Shown: positions 1-5,093 of the stretch, piece by piece
Layout of the letters: each line of letters begins with the position of its first letter
Numbering within the stretch: position 1 is the first letter of the stretch
Assembly: GCA_023231365.1 (NCBI GenBank)
Contig: JALNVO010000210.1
Span: 1 to 5,098, forward strand
Length of the DNA stretch: 5,098 nucleotides
Source: Fibrobacteraceae bacterium
GTDB lineage: Bacteria; Fibrobacterota; Fibrobacteria; Fibrobacterales; Fibrobacteraceae
Direction: 5' to 3'
Position numbers and translations under genes: made by a program
The notes under the pieces: generated by a model
Told to the model about the DNA's origin: nothing
The model's database searches: none
Seen by the model: the letters and a program-made list of their open reading frames with translations, nothing else

Positions 1-44
1 GCTCTTCGAACCCTGACGTTCCCCCAAGGGAACCGGCTTCTCGT
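1..44. repeat. 44-nt repeat, copy 1 (left edge)
   Basis: This 44-nt unit recurs at 100-143 with a single difference (C at 25, G at 124). It contains the inverted repeat GTTCCC...GGGAAC, which can fold into a short hairpin. Read on the minus strand it contains GGGTTCGAA, which resembles a tRNA T-loop. The copy touches the window start, so more units may lie to the left. No reading frame, integrase or transposase is associated with it. Confidence 0.85.
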
Positions 45-73
45 TGTTGCGGTGTCACGTTGTTCCTTCCTCA

Positions 74-101
74 CCCCTGCGGGGCCGGACTAGAGTCCGG
101 C
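74..101. other. tandem strong hairpins between the repeats
   Basis: Two adjacent GC-rich inverted repeats lie between the 44-nt copies. CCCC-TGC-GGGG is at 74-84. GCCGGAC-TAGA-GTCCGGC, a perfect 7-bp stem with a 4-nt loop, is at 84-101. The two share position 84, so they would partly compete. Neither is followed by a convincing T-run, so a terminator role is not supported. They look like part of the same structured repeat as the flanking copies. Confidence 0.6.
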
Positions 102-143
102 TCTTCGAACCCTGACGTTCCCCGAAGGGAACCGGCTTCTCGT
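100..143. repeat. 44-nt repeat, copy 2
   Basis: Second copy of the unit at 1-44, offset by 99 nt, with 43 of 44 bases identical. It has the same GTTCCC/GGGAAC hairpin and the same minus-strand T-loop-like GGGTTCGAA (104-112 on the plus strand). The sequence after 143 does not continue the repeat, so this is the right-hand boundary of the array as seen here. Confidence 0.85.
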
Positions 144-686
144 CATAAAAATGAATTTTTAGAGGTACCCATAAAAGAACGGCTCTCTTAAATCCGTTTG
201 CAGCCAAGCCCTGTTTTAACAGTCTTGCAAAACCTCTGTACAGGTAAATTTCAGCTTTGATCCAGAATTTGTCCATAACGCCAAAAGTCTTTGTTCGATG
301 CATCAAAAAAGATCTACCTCGTAAACTGTAAACGACCGGCAAAAAAAATCATCCCCGACTTCTGAATTGCTGCATAACTTTCACCATTTCGGCGCTTTGC
401 AATTCTATCTTTTGTCGAAAAGTAAACTCTGGAATAGGCTCATATAAATTAACGCAAAAGCATTCTCTGCAACGATTTCCGCTTTGAAACCGCAGAACGG
501 AACGTTCCCTCTTTAGGCCTATTTTCCGGGCAACCGGGAACGCATTCAACAGAATACCAAACATATCTCATCATAAAATAACTTATCGGACTCAGATCAT
601 ACAATTTTGTGCAGGCATAGCCATGCAACGCCAGTTTCCGCATCATATACCCGCGATTAATCCACTTCTAAAGCGGCTCTCAAAAT

Positions 687-705
687 ATGCATAACCCTTA
701 TGCAT
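687..705. repeat. 19-bp near-palindrome
   Basis: ATGCATAA, spacer CCC, then TTATGCAT: two perfect 8-bp arms. It could be an operator half-site pair for a dimeric regulator or a small hairpin. No T-run follows on either strand and no adjacent promoter is evident, so the role is unknown. It lies in the gene-poor stretch upstream of mraY. Confidence 0.5.
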
Positions 706-971
706 CTATCAATTTCTGCTTTCTTTTTCAATAAAATAGCACTTGCAACACTAGTATCCAAAACAAGAATTTGATCAATCGTAAACCTGCGAAATCAACT
801 TAAAATCGCCATTTTTGATAATCCAGCAAAAATTATCCCCTCGAAATTCAAAATTGAATCAAGTCCAGTGTTTACAAGCGCTCCAAAGGAATTGACGGAT
901 CTATTTTGGACACCAGTGCACTTGCAAAAAAAATCAAATAAACGCTCAAAAATATACCCGCCCCCCGAAGA

Positions 972-999
972 AGGGCTAGCCTTATAGCCCTCTATTTTT
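972..999 (+). terminator. hairpin plus T-run just upstream of mraY
   Basis: AGGGCTA (972-978), a six-base loop, and TAGCCCT (985-991) form a perfect 7-bp stem. It is followed by CTATTTTT, giving a five-T run ending at 999. This matches a simple intrinsic terminator on the plus strand. No plus-strand gene is visible upstream, so it may insulate the operon from read-through or act as a leader attenuator. It ends only 14 nt before the mraY start codon. Confidence 0.45.
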
Positions 1000-1000
1000 C

Positions 1001-1008
1001 TACCTTTG
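1001..1008 (+). promoter_or_regulatory. TAnnTTTG-like promoter box before mraY
   Basis: TACCTTTG fits the -7 box (TAnnTTTG) known for primary sigma factor promoters of Bacteroidetes, relatives of Fibrobacter in the FCB group. No matching -33 TTTG element is seen at the expected distance, and the sigma70-like alternatives here are poor. If used, transcription would begin at or within a few bases of the ATG at 1014, giving an almost leaderless mRNA. No Shine-Dalgarno sequence precedes that ATG, which is compatible with this. Confidence 0.35.
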
Positions 1009-1013
1009 CCGCC

Positions 1014-2162
1014 ATGTTGAGTGAATGGCTTTATCACCTTACCGATATTACTCTTTTTGATAGCCGACTTTTCCGCGCAGGGATTGCCGCTATGCTCTCC
1101 ATCATTTTGGTCCTTTCCTTGATGCCTTTGTATATCCGCAGGCTTCAAAAGGCAGATGCTACATCGGATTTCGATGCGAATAGCAAGACCAAAGCACCGC
1201 CGATTATGGGTGGCGTACTTCTCGTTGCAGTAGTCGTTTTTGTTTCACTCTTGTTCTGTAAGTTGAACGGTTATACCATTTCAACGCTTCTCGTACTTGT
1301 GGCATTCTCATCCGTGGGAGCCGTAGACGATTTGGCTAAAGTCCGCGCAAAAAAGCTCATTGCACAAGGAAAGCTGACAGCAGCTTCCTACATGGAAAAG
1401 GCGGATGGCATTTCAAGCACGCTCAGACTCGGCCTCTATTTTCTCTTTAGCTTTGTGATCGCAATCTTTTGCTACAAATTCATTCCCGATTTGCGGGGTA
1501 ATCTGACGGTTCCATTCTGCCCCATCTCCCTTTTTCAAATTCACCTGCCAAACTGGGCGTTTATCGGTTTTATGACCTTCGTAATTGCCGCGACAGCCAA
1601 TGGGACAAACTTTACGGACGGCCTCGACAGCTTGGTTTCGGTACCGATCCTTACAAGTATGGTGTTCGTGGGGCTCGTAGCCTATGTATGCGGCAACTTT
1701 ATCTTCAGCAACTACTTGAATGTTCCATTCTTGCCCGGCTGCGATGAATTGTTCCCGCTAGCAATGTCCGTCGCCGGGGCGCTGCTAGCTTACCTCTGGT
1801 TCAACAGTCCTCCAGCAGAAATCTATATGGGTGACGCAGGTTCCGTAGGATTTGGGGCGTGCATCGGCATTATGTTCATCCAGATACAGGCCGGGCTTTT
1901 TCTCCCTATCGTTTGCATTATCATAATCGCCGAAGCGTGCTCCGTACTGCTGCAAATCAGCTTTTTCAAATTTACACGTATGCGGACAGGAACTGGCAAA
2001 CGGCTATTCCTATGCGCTCCACTCCACCATCATTATCAGAAGAAATGGGAAAACAAGTTCGCTTCCAAACCCCTTTTGAATTCGAAGATCGTCTGGAGAA
2101 TGCATCTCGTTTCCATCTTCTCGCTCATCATGAGTATGGTCATCTTCTTTGGTATCCGGTAA
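1014..2162 (+). CDS. mraY: phospho-N-acetylmuramoyl-pentapeptide-transferase (MraY)
   Basis: Integral inner-membrane enzyme that transfers phospho-MurNAc-pentapeptide from UDP to undecaprenyl phosphate, making lipid I, the first membrane step of peptidoglycan synthesis. The 382-residue protein has about ten hydrophobic segments and the family motifs in order: PIMGG (63-67), the VDD aspartate pair (D105, D106), NGTNFTDGLD (196-205), MGDAGS (272-277, D274) and the MraY-specific PLHHHY (336-341). The HHH motif separates it from WecA-type relatives. The start is supported by the N-terminus MLSEWLYHL, which aligns with the usual MraY N-terminus. It is slightly longer than the E. coli protein (about 360 residues), mainly because the cytoplasmic loop after VDD (about 111-136) and the stretch after HHHY are extended. 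It is the first gene of the four-gene run. No other division/cell-wall (dcw) cluster gene adjoins it in this window, so a second mraY copy elsewhere cannot be excluded. Confidence 0.95.
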   Translation: MLSEWLYHLTDITLFDSRLFRAGIAAMLSIILVLSLMPLYIRRLQKADATSDFDANSKTKAPPIMGGVLLVAVVVFVSLLFCKLNGYTISTLLVLVAFSSVGAVDDLAKVRAKKLIAQGKLTAASYMEKADGISSTLRLGLYFLFSFVIAIFCYKFIPDLRGNLTVPFCPISLFQIHLPNWAFIGFMTFVIAATANGTNFTDGLDSLVSVPILTSMVFVGLVAYVCGNFIFSNYLNVPFLPGCDELFPLAMSVAGALLAYLWFNSPPAEIYMGDAGSVGFGACIGIMFIQIQAGLFLPIVCIIIIAEACSVLLQISFFKFTRMRTGTGKRLFLCAPLHHHYQKKWENKFASKPLLNSKIVWRMHLVSIFSLIMSMVIFFGIR

Positions 2163-2163
2163 T

Positions 2164-3399
2164 ATGGCAAGCATAGATTTTGATTTGTTAAAAAAGCTCT
2201 ATGCCCAATTTTCAAGGACAGAAGAATCCTCCAAAACGCCAGACATTTTGGAACCAATGCCTTTTGCTATGGCCGAAGACGACCGCCGCTACGAAATGTG
2301 GGAAGAGACCGGTAAAATACTCCTTTCCAAGGGCGAAGTTGCCGCATTCACTATTGCAGGCGGCCAGGGTTCGCGATTGGGCTTTGAGGGCCCGAAAGGC
2401 GCCTACGATTTTGGTCTCCCGAGCCATGCAAGCTTGTTCCGCTTGGAAGCTCGCAGGCTACTGAATTTAGGAGCAAAAGCGGAGCACCCCATTCCATGGG
2501 CAATCATGACATCGCCGCTCAACCGCAAAGCGACCATAGAGCATTTTGAAGAACATTCTTACTTTGGTTACAACAAGGATTCTATCCGCTTCTTTGACCA
2601 AGGAATGCTTTGCGCACTTACTCCAGAAGGCGAACCCGTAAAAGACAAAAACGGCAATTATGCAGAAGTTCCGGATGGAAATGGCGGGTGTTTCCGCGCT
2701 TTAGCCATCAGCGGAACACTCGCCTGGTTTGTTGAAAAAGGCGTGCGGTTCGTATTTTTAGCAAACGTAGACAATGCTCTCGTCAAAATGTGCGACCCGG
2801 CATTCATCGGCTTTCTCGCAAGCAACGGAAACGCTCCTTGCGCAGTCAAGGTCGTCCACAAGCGCAACGCCCAAGAAAAAGTAGGCATCTTCGCATTCAA
2901 AAATTCGAAGCCAACAGTTGTGGAATATACGGACATTTCCGATGAACTCCGCAACAAAACTTTTGAAGATGGTACCCTCGCTTTTGACGGAGGAAACATC
3001 GGGATCTATGCATTCCGCACGGACGCTCTCCGCAAAATTTCAACGATGGAACTCCCTTGGCATGCAGCGCGCAAAAAAGTTGAAGACATTGAAAATTGCT
3101 GGAAATTCGAACAATTCCTCTTTGATGCGTTCCCGCTGATCGGACAAATCCTCCCCTACGGCGTGGAACGCGAAGACGACTTTGCACCCGTAAAAAACAT
3201 GACCGGCAACGACTCCCCGGCAACAGCCCGCCAAATGCTCGGAATGCTACATCGCTCTTGGCTAGAAAAAGCAAAAGTAACGCTCAAGCCGCGCACTCTC
3301 TACGAAATTTCTCCGCGATTGACTTACGCCGGCGAAAACCTTTCGCAGGAAATTTTTGATCGCGAACTCGGCCGCGGCATTTTCGAATTTCCCGCATAA
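2164..3399 (+). CDS. UAP1-type UDP-N-acetylglucosamine pyrophosphorylase
   Basis: Predicted cytoplasmic nucleotidyltransferase that joins UTP and GlcNAc-1-phosphate (possibly also GalNAc-1-phosphate) to give the UDP-sugar and pyrophosphate. The 411-residue protein follows eukaryotic UAP1 motif by motif: AGGQGSRLG (65-73) with PKG (77-79) for the nucleotide, PWAIMTS (111-117), FFDQGMLCAL (143-152), PDGNGGCFRAL (170-180), the likely metal-binding aspartate in NVDNALVK (D203), GGNIG (276-280), FAPVKN with the likely catalytic lysine K344, and EISPRLTYAGE (381-391). It is shorter than the human enzyme (about 505 residues). It is unlike the usual bacterial GlmU, having no left-handed helix acetyltransferase domain. 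ATG 2164 is chosen because it lies one base after the mraY stop, implying translational coupling. An in-frame TTG at 2149 would overlap mraY and add only five residues. No Shine-Dalgarno sequence is seen. Substrate choice (GlcNAc, GalNAc or a hexose) is inferred from family resemblance. Confidence 0.88.
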   Translation: MASIDFDLLKKLYAQFSRTEESSKTPDILEPMPFAMAEDDRRYEMWEETGKILLSKGEVAAFTIAGGQGSRLGFEGPKGAYDFGLPSHASLFRLEARRLLNLGAKAEHPIPWAIMTSPLNRKATIEHFEEHSYFGYNKDSIRFFDQGMLCALTPEGEPVKDKNGNYAEVPDGNGGCFRALAISGTLAWFVEKGVRFVFLANVDNALVKMCDPAFIGFLASNGNAPCAVKVVHKRNAQEKVGIFAFKNSKPTVVEYTDISDELRNKTFEDGTLAFDGGNIGIYAFRTDALRKISTMELPWHAARKKVEDIENCWKFEQFLFDAFPLIGQILPYGVEREDDFAPVKNMTGNDSPATARQMLGMLHRSWLEKAKVTLKPRTLYEISPRLTYAGENLSQEIFDRELGRGIFEFPA

Positions 3400-3410
3400 A
3401 GGCAAAAGTC

Positions 3411-4232
3411 ATGACGGTTTTATATAAAATAATCGTCAAGCTCCTGCTCGCCATGCCACCCTTTTTACAAAATGCGGTATTTAATGTCGTTTACCCCATA
3501 TACAAGGTTCTCCACATACACCGCGCGTGGGGCAGAGTCAGAAATCATCTAGCACGCACAGGTATGGATAAAAGAACCTCACCGCGTGCTGTATTCAAGC
3601 GGCTCTTCGAAAATTACCTGGATTCGCTCCGCTACTTAATGCGCTACCCTAAAACGCTTCAGAGCATCCGTTTTGAAAACGAAGAAATCATCCAAAAGCC
3701 ACTCGCAGAAGGAATGCCAATCATCGCAATGAGCATTCACCAAGGTGCATTTGAAATGCTCCACCGGATTCTCACAAAATATTCTTCGCATGTCTATCTC
3801 TTTACGCACAGCTTTAAAAACAAGGCGCTAACAGAATTCCTCCGCAACGTCCGCAAAACAGACGGACTCGAAGAACGCGACACTGATACAGTAGCACATA
3901 CGCTCCGCGAATTTTTCAAGAACAAGGGAATTCTCGCAATGCTCGTGGATCAAGCGACAGAAGCCCGCGGAAACGAAGTTCAAATTTTAGGAGTACCTTC
4001 CACACTTTTTTTAAGGTTACCTCTGCAAGTCCTCCGGATGGGAGGAGGAATCGTAACTTTCCGCACATTCAAGACAAACAAAGGCCACACGATCCGCTTT
4101 GAGCATTTTTACCCGCCTCGCTCTGATGAGGCCCAAACCGAAAAATCTATCGCAAATGAAATTTCGCTTTGGATCAGCGAGCATCCAAGCGATTGGACTT
4201 GGAACTACCACCGGAATTTTACAACAGGATAA
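3411..4232 (+). CDS. LpxL/HtrB-family lipid A-type acyltransferase
   Basis: Predicted inner-membrane lysophospholipid acyltransferase family enzyme (273 residues). Relatives add a secondary fatty acyl chain to Kdo-lipid A from acyl carrier protein. The N-terminus is hydrophobic (about 5-34), consistent with membrane attachment. The catalytic HX4(D/E) motif is present as SIHQGAFE, with H110 and E115. A second family block follows at GILAMLVDQ (173-181, D180), then ILGVPSTLFLRLP (192-204). The C-terminal HPSDWTWNYHRNF (258-270) matches the usual proline-tryptophan-rich ending. It is slightly shorter than E. coli LpxL (about 306 residues) but has all key blocks. The gene begins 11 nt after the upstream stop, and AAAGG (3398-3402), overlapping that stop, is a plausible ribosome binding site eight bases before the ATG. 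Its place beside mraY and a UDP-GlcNAc enzyme fits an envelope role. The exact acceptor and chain cannot be read from sequence. Confidence 0.87.
   Translation: MTVLYKIIVKLLLAMPPFLQNAVFNVVYPIYKVLHIHRAWGRVRNHLARTGMDKRTSPRAVFKRLFENYLDSLRYLMRYPKTLQSIRFENEEIIQKPLAEGMPIIAMSIHQGAFEMLHRILTKYSSHVYLFTHSFKNKALTEFLRNVRKTDGLEERDTDTVAHTLREFFKNKGILAMLVDQATEARGNEVQILGVPSTLFLRLPLQVLRMGGGIVTFRTFKTNKGHTIRFEHFYPPRSDEAQTEKSIANEISLWISEHPSDWTWNYHRNFTTG
4226..4229 (+). promoter_or_regulatory. ribosome binding site setting the Smr-gene start
   Basis: AGGA lies seven bases before the ATG at 4237 and inside the last codons of the acyltransferase gene. This supports 4237 over the longer upstream frame (from 4099) that would overlap the acyltransferase, and over the in-frame ATG at 4246. 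Confidence 0.6.
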
Positions 4233-4236
4233 AACT

Positions 4237-4701
4237 ATGGAAGAAATGACAGAAAACGAAAAGCTCCAAATGGAGTGGATGAATCGCCACCCAATGCACG
4301 ACAAAGATGAATTCGCCGATGCTATGAAGAAAGAAGAAGAAAAGACTGCGAAAATTTCACATTACCAAAAGCCAAAGAAGAACCCGGCTGCATGGAACTT
4401 TCCGGAGCCCGAACAGGAAATCGACCTCCACGGATACGTTTCTGAAGAAGCTGCAGCAGCTGTAGAGAACCTCATGGACGGAATGCAGCGTTCTGGCCTT
4501 TCTGTACTGAGAATTGTCCACGGCGGAGGAAATCCGGAATACGGTAACGTAAAGTACATCATCGACAAAAAGGTGGCAACGGTCTGGAAGCACCGCGTCG
4601 TATTCTATAAGACCGAGCCCAACAACGCAGGCTCAAGCATCATGAAAATCGGCAAAAACGATGCCCTTCCACTAATCCCCCGAGACCGCCGGAAAAAATA
4701 A
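4237..4701 (+). CDS. small stand-alone Smr-domain protein
   Basis: A 154-residue, highly charged, probably cytoplasmic protein. Residues 1-50 are rich in E, K and M and look helical or disordered. The Smr domain spans about 60-140, with the first signature EIDLHGY (61-67), the helix EEAAAAVENLMDGM, and the second signature as RIVHGGG (92-98), fitting the family HGxG pattern. The stretch TVWKHRVVFY and the following A-G-S residues match the end of the fold. Smr domains occur in MutS2 and in proteins such as E. coli SmrB, which cleaves mRNA at collided ribosomes. Stand-alone bacterial Smr proteins are often uncharacterised, so only nucleic-acid binding or cleavage is suggested. The gene starts four bases after the acyltransferase stop and ends the operon. 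No clear intrinsic terminator follows before the tRNA promoter. The C-terminus is basic (RDRRKK). Confidence 0.85.
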   Translation: MEEMTENEKLQMEWMNRHPMHDKDEFADAMKKEEEKTAKISHYQKPKKNPAAWNFPEPEQEIDLHGYVSEEAAAAVENLMDGMQRSGLSVLRIVHGGGNPEYGNVKYIIDKKVATVWKHRVVFYKTEPNNAGSSIMKIGKNDALPLIPRDRRKK

Positions 4702-4755
4702 TTGTAAAAAACGGGCGCCATTGGTGAATTTTTGGGGTCTACCAACAAGAATCCC

Positions 4756-4784
4756 TTGCGATTCCCCTAAAATTTTGCTAAAAT
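4756..4784 (+). promoter_or_regulatory. extended -10 sigma70-type promoter of tRNA-Pro
   Basis: A -35-like TTGCGA (4756-4761) and a -10-like TAAAAT (4779-4784) are separated by exactly 17 bases, and a TG lies at the extended -10 position (4776-4777). Transcription would start near 4791, a few bases before the mature tRNA 5' end at 4795. A small inverted repeat (GAATC 4749-4753, GATTC 4760-4764) overlaps the -35 box. Confidence 0.6.
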
Positions 4785-4794
4785 TGACCCGCGA

Positions 4795-4868
4795 CGGAAT
4801 ATAGCTCAGTCTGGTAGAGCGCTTGCTTCGGGAGCAAGAGGTCGTGAGTTCGAATCTCGCTATTCCGA
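4795..4868 (+). tRNA. tRNA-Pro (anticodon CGG)
   Basis: A complete cloverleaf can be drawn. The acceptor stem CGGAATA (4795-4801) pairs with TATTCCG (4861-4867), with discriminator A4868. The D-arm is GCTC/GAGC (4804-4807, 4817-4820) with GG in its loop. The anticodon stem CTTGC/GCAAG (4822-4826, 4834-4838) encloses TTCGGGA, giving anticodon CGG at 4829-4831 and the G37 usual in tRNA-Pro. The T-arm is GTGAG/CTCGC with loop TTCGAAT (4849-4855). It reads codon CCG. CCA is not encoded (TAA follows A73), so it must be added by the nucleotidyltransferase. Confidence 0.97.
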
Positions 4869-4912
4869 TAAATAAAAAAGACAACCCTTTAGGGCTGTCT
4901 TTTTTATTTATC
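4867..4912. terminator. bidirectional hairpin terminator after tRNA-Pro
   Basis: A 17-nt arm (4867-4883) is the exact reverse complement of 4896-4912. Inside, A4884 faces C4895 as the only mismatch, then CCC pairs with GGG around a TTTA loop. The GC-containing core AGACA-CCC/GGG-TGTCT followed by six Ts makes a strong rho-independent terminator on the plus strand. The matching A-run makes it work on the minus strand as well. It begins right at the tRNA 3' end. Confidence 0.9.
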
Positions 4913-4940
4913 GAATATCAAAGCGAGACGAGAACTCACG
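4909..4940 (-). repeat. inverted, diverged copy of the tRNA T-arm and acceptor end
   Basis: The reverse complement of 4922-4940 matches the tRNA T-arm region 4843-4861 at 16 of 19 positions. Nearer the terminator, 4909-4917 resembles the reversed acceptor end with one base missing and four extra bases (4918-4921). Together with the tRNA and the terminator this makes an imperfect inverted repeat of about 98 nt. It has no D-arm or anticodon arm and is not a tRNA gene. Confidence 0.65.
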
Positions 4941-4944
4941 AAAA

Positions 4945-5073
4945 TGAGTTCGACTAGATTCACCTTATGAACGGAGTGAATGAAGGTGGATCTAGGCCTT
5001 GCCCAAAGGCAAGCCCGGAGGGCAAAGCAGAACGAAGTGATGCTTTGGCTATCTCGCTATTCCGGTAAATAAA
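4945..5073 (+). repeat. direct copy of the tRNA 3' end, split by an insert
   Basis: Positions 4945-4953 equal tRNA 4845-4853 (TGAGTTCGA). Positions 5051-5073 equal 4854-4876 with one mismatch (G5065 for A4868). Joined, they form a continuous 32-nt copy of T-arm, acceptor 3' strand and start of the trailer, interrupted within the T-loop by 4954-5050. The D-arm, anticodon arm and acceptor 5' strand are missing, so it cannot be a functional tRNA. Confidence 0.75.
4954..5050 (+). repeat. 97-nt palindromic (hairpin-rich) insert
   Basis: Three hairpins follow one another. The first has 13-bp arms 4954-4966 and 4983-4995 with one T-G wobble (CTAGAT...ATCTAG). The second is CTTGCC-CAAA-GGCAAG at 4998-5013, with an alternative TTGCCC/GGGCAA pairing that reaches 5025. 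The third is CAAAGCA/TGCTTTG (5023-5029, 5041-5047). The loops of the first and third share GAACGRAGTGA. There is no reading frame of note. It looks like a small non-coding palindromic element, of the REP or MITE kind, rather than a gene. Confidence 0.6.
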
Positions 5074-5074
5074 C

Positions 5075-5093
5075 TGAAAAACATCCTTTTTCA
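5075..5093. terminator. weak AT-rich hairpin at the window end
   Basis: TGAAAAA-CATCC-TTTTTCA forms a 7-bp, almost all-AT stem. It lies at the same place relative to the second tRNA 3'-end copy as the strong terminator does to the real tRNA, so it may be a decayed equivalent. It is too weak alone to be called a terminator with confidence. Confidence 0.3.

Larger units (their letters stand above)
144..1013. other. long region without a confident gene
   Basis: About 870 nt between the left repeats and mraY. There is no plus-strand frame of useful length. Minus-strand frames are short and follow each other in different phases: about 342 down to the repeats (TTG start), 564-349, 646-449, and 794-657, the last without a start codon and preceded by an in-frame TGA at 795-797. 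None has a recognisable domain or a clear ribosome binding site. The frame running into the left repeats is closed only by repeat DNA. The simplest reading is non-coding or decayed coding DNA. The minus frame at 794-657 contains ILVLDTSVASAILL, which loosely resembles the start of a PIN domain, but it stops about 25 residues later, so no function is claimed. Confidence 0.6.

Noticed and set aside
1..143. CRISPR array
   Set aside because: Only two units with a 99-nt period, internal hairpins, a 55-nt gap that is itself palindromic, and no cas genes.
499..508. GGAACGTTCC palindrome
   Set aside because: Ten bases only, no neighbouring promoter or second copy; not enough to call an operator.
795..1148. 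Minus-strand 117-residue reading frame overlapping the mraY start
   Set aside because: Its first third is antisense to the well-supported mraY N-terminus, the rest has no recognisable domain, and no ribosome binding site is seen.
2149..2163. TTG start for the pyrophosphorylase
   Set aside because: It would add five residues overlapping the mraY end; ATG 2164, one base after the mraY stop, is a better start.
3600..3611. Extra copy of the left-edge repeat inside the acyltransferase gene
   Set aside because: Only the 12-mer CGGCTCTTCGAA is shared and it lies in conserved coding sequence; treated as chance.
4672..4884. Minus-strand 70-residue reading frame across the tRNA region
   Set aside because: It runs antisense through the tRNA gene, its promoter and the end of the Smr gene; its sequence is simply the reverse reading of the tRNA.
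4845..5073. attL/attR pair of an integrated element at tRNA-Pro
   Set aside because: The duplicated 3' end lies within about 200 nt of the tRNA, no integrase or cargo sits between the copies, and the second copy is itself split.
4909..5073. Second tRNA, permuted tRNA or tmRNA gene
   Set aside because: Only T-arm and acceptor 3' pieces are present; no D-arm, anticodon arm, acceptor 5' strand or tag reading frame can be found nearby.
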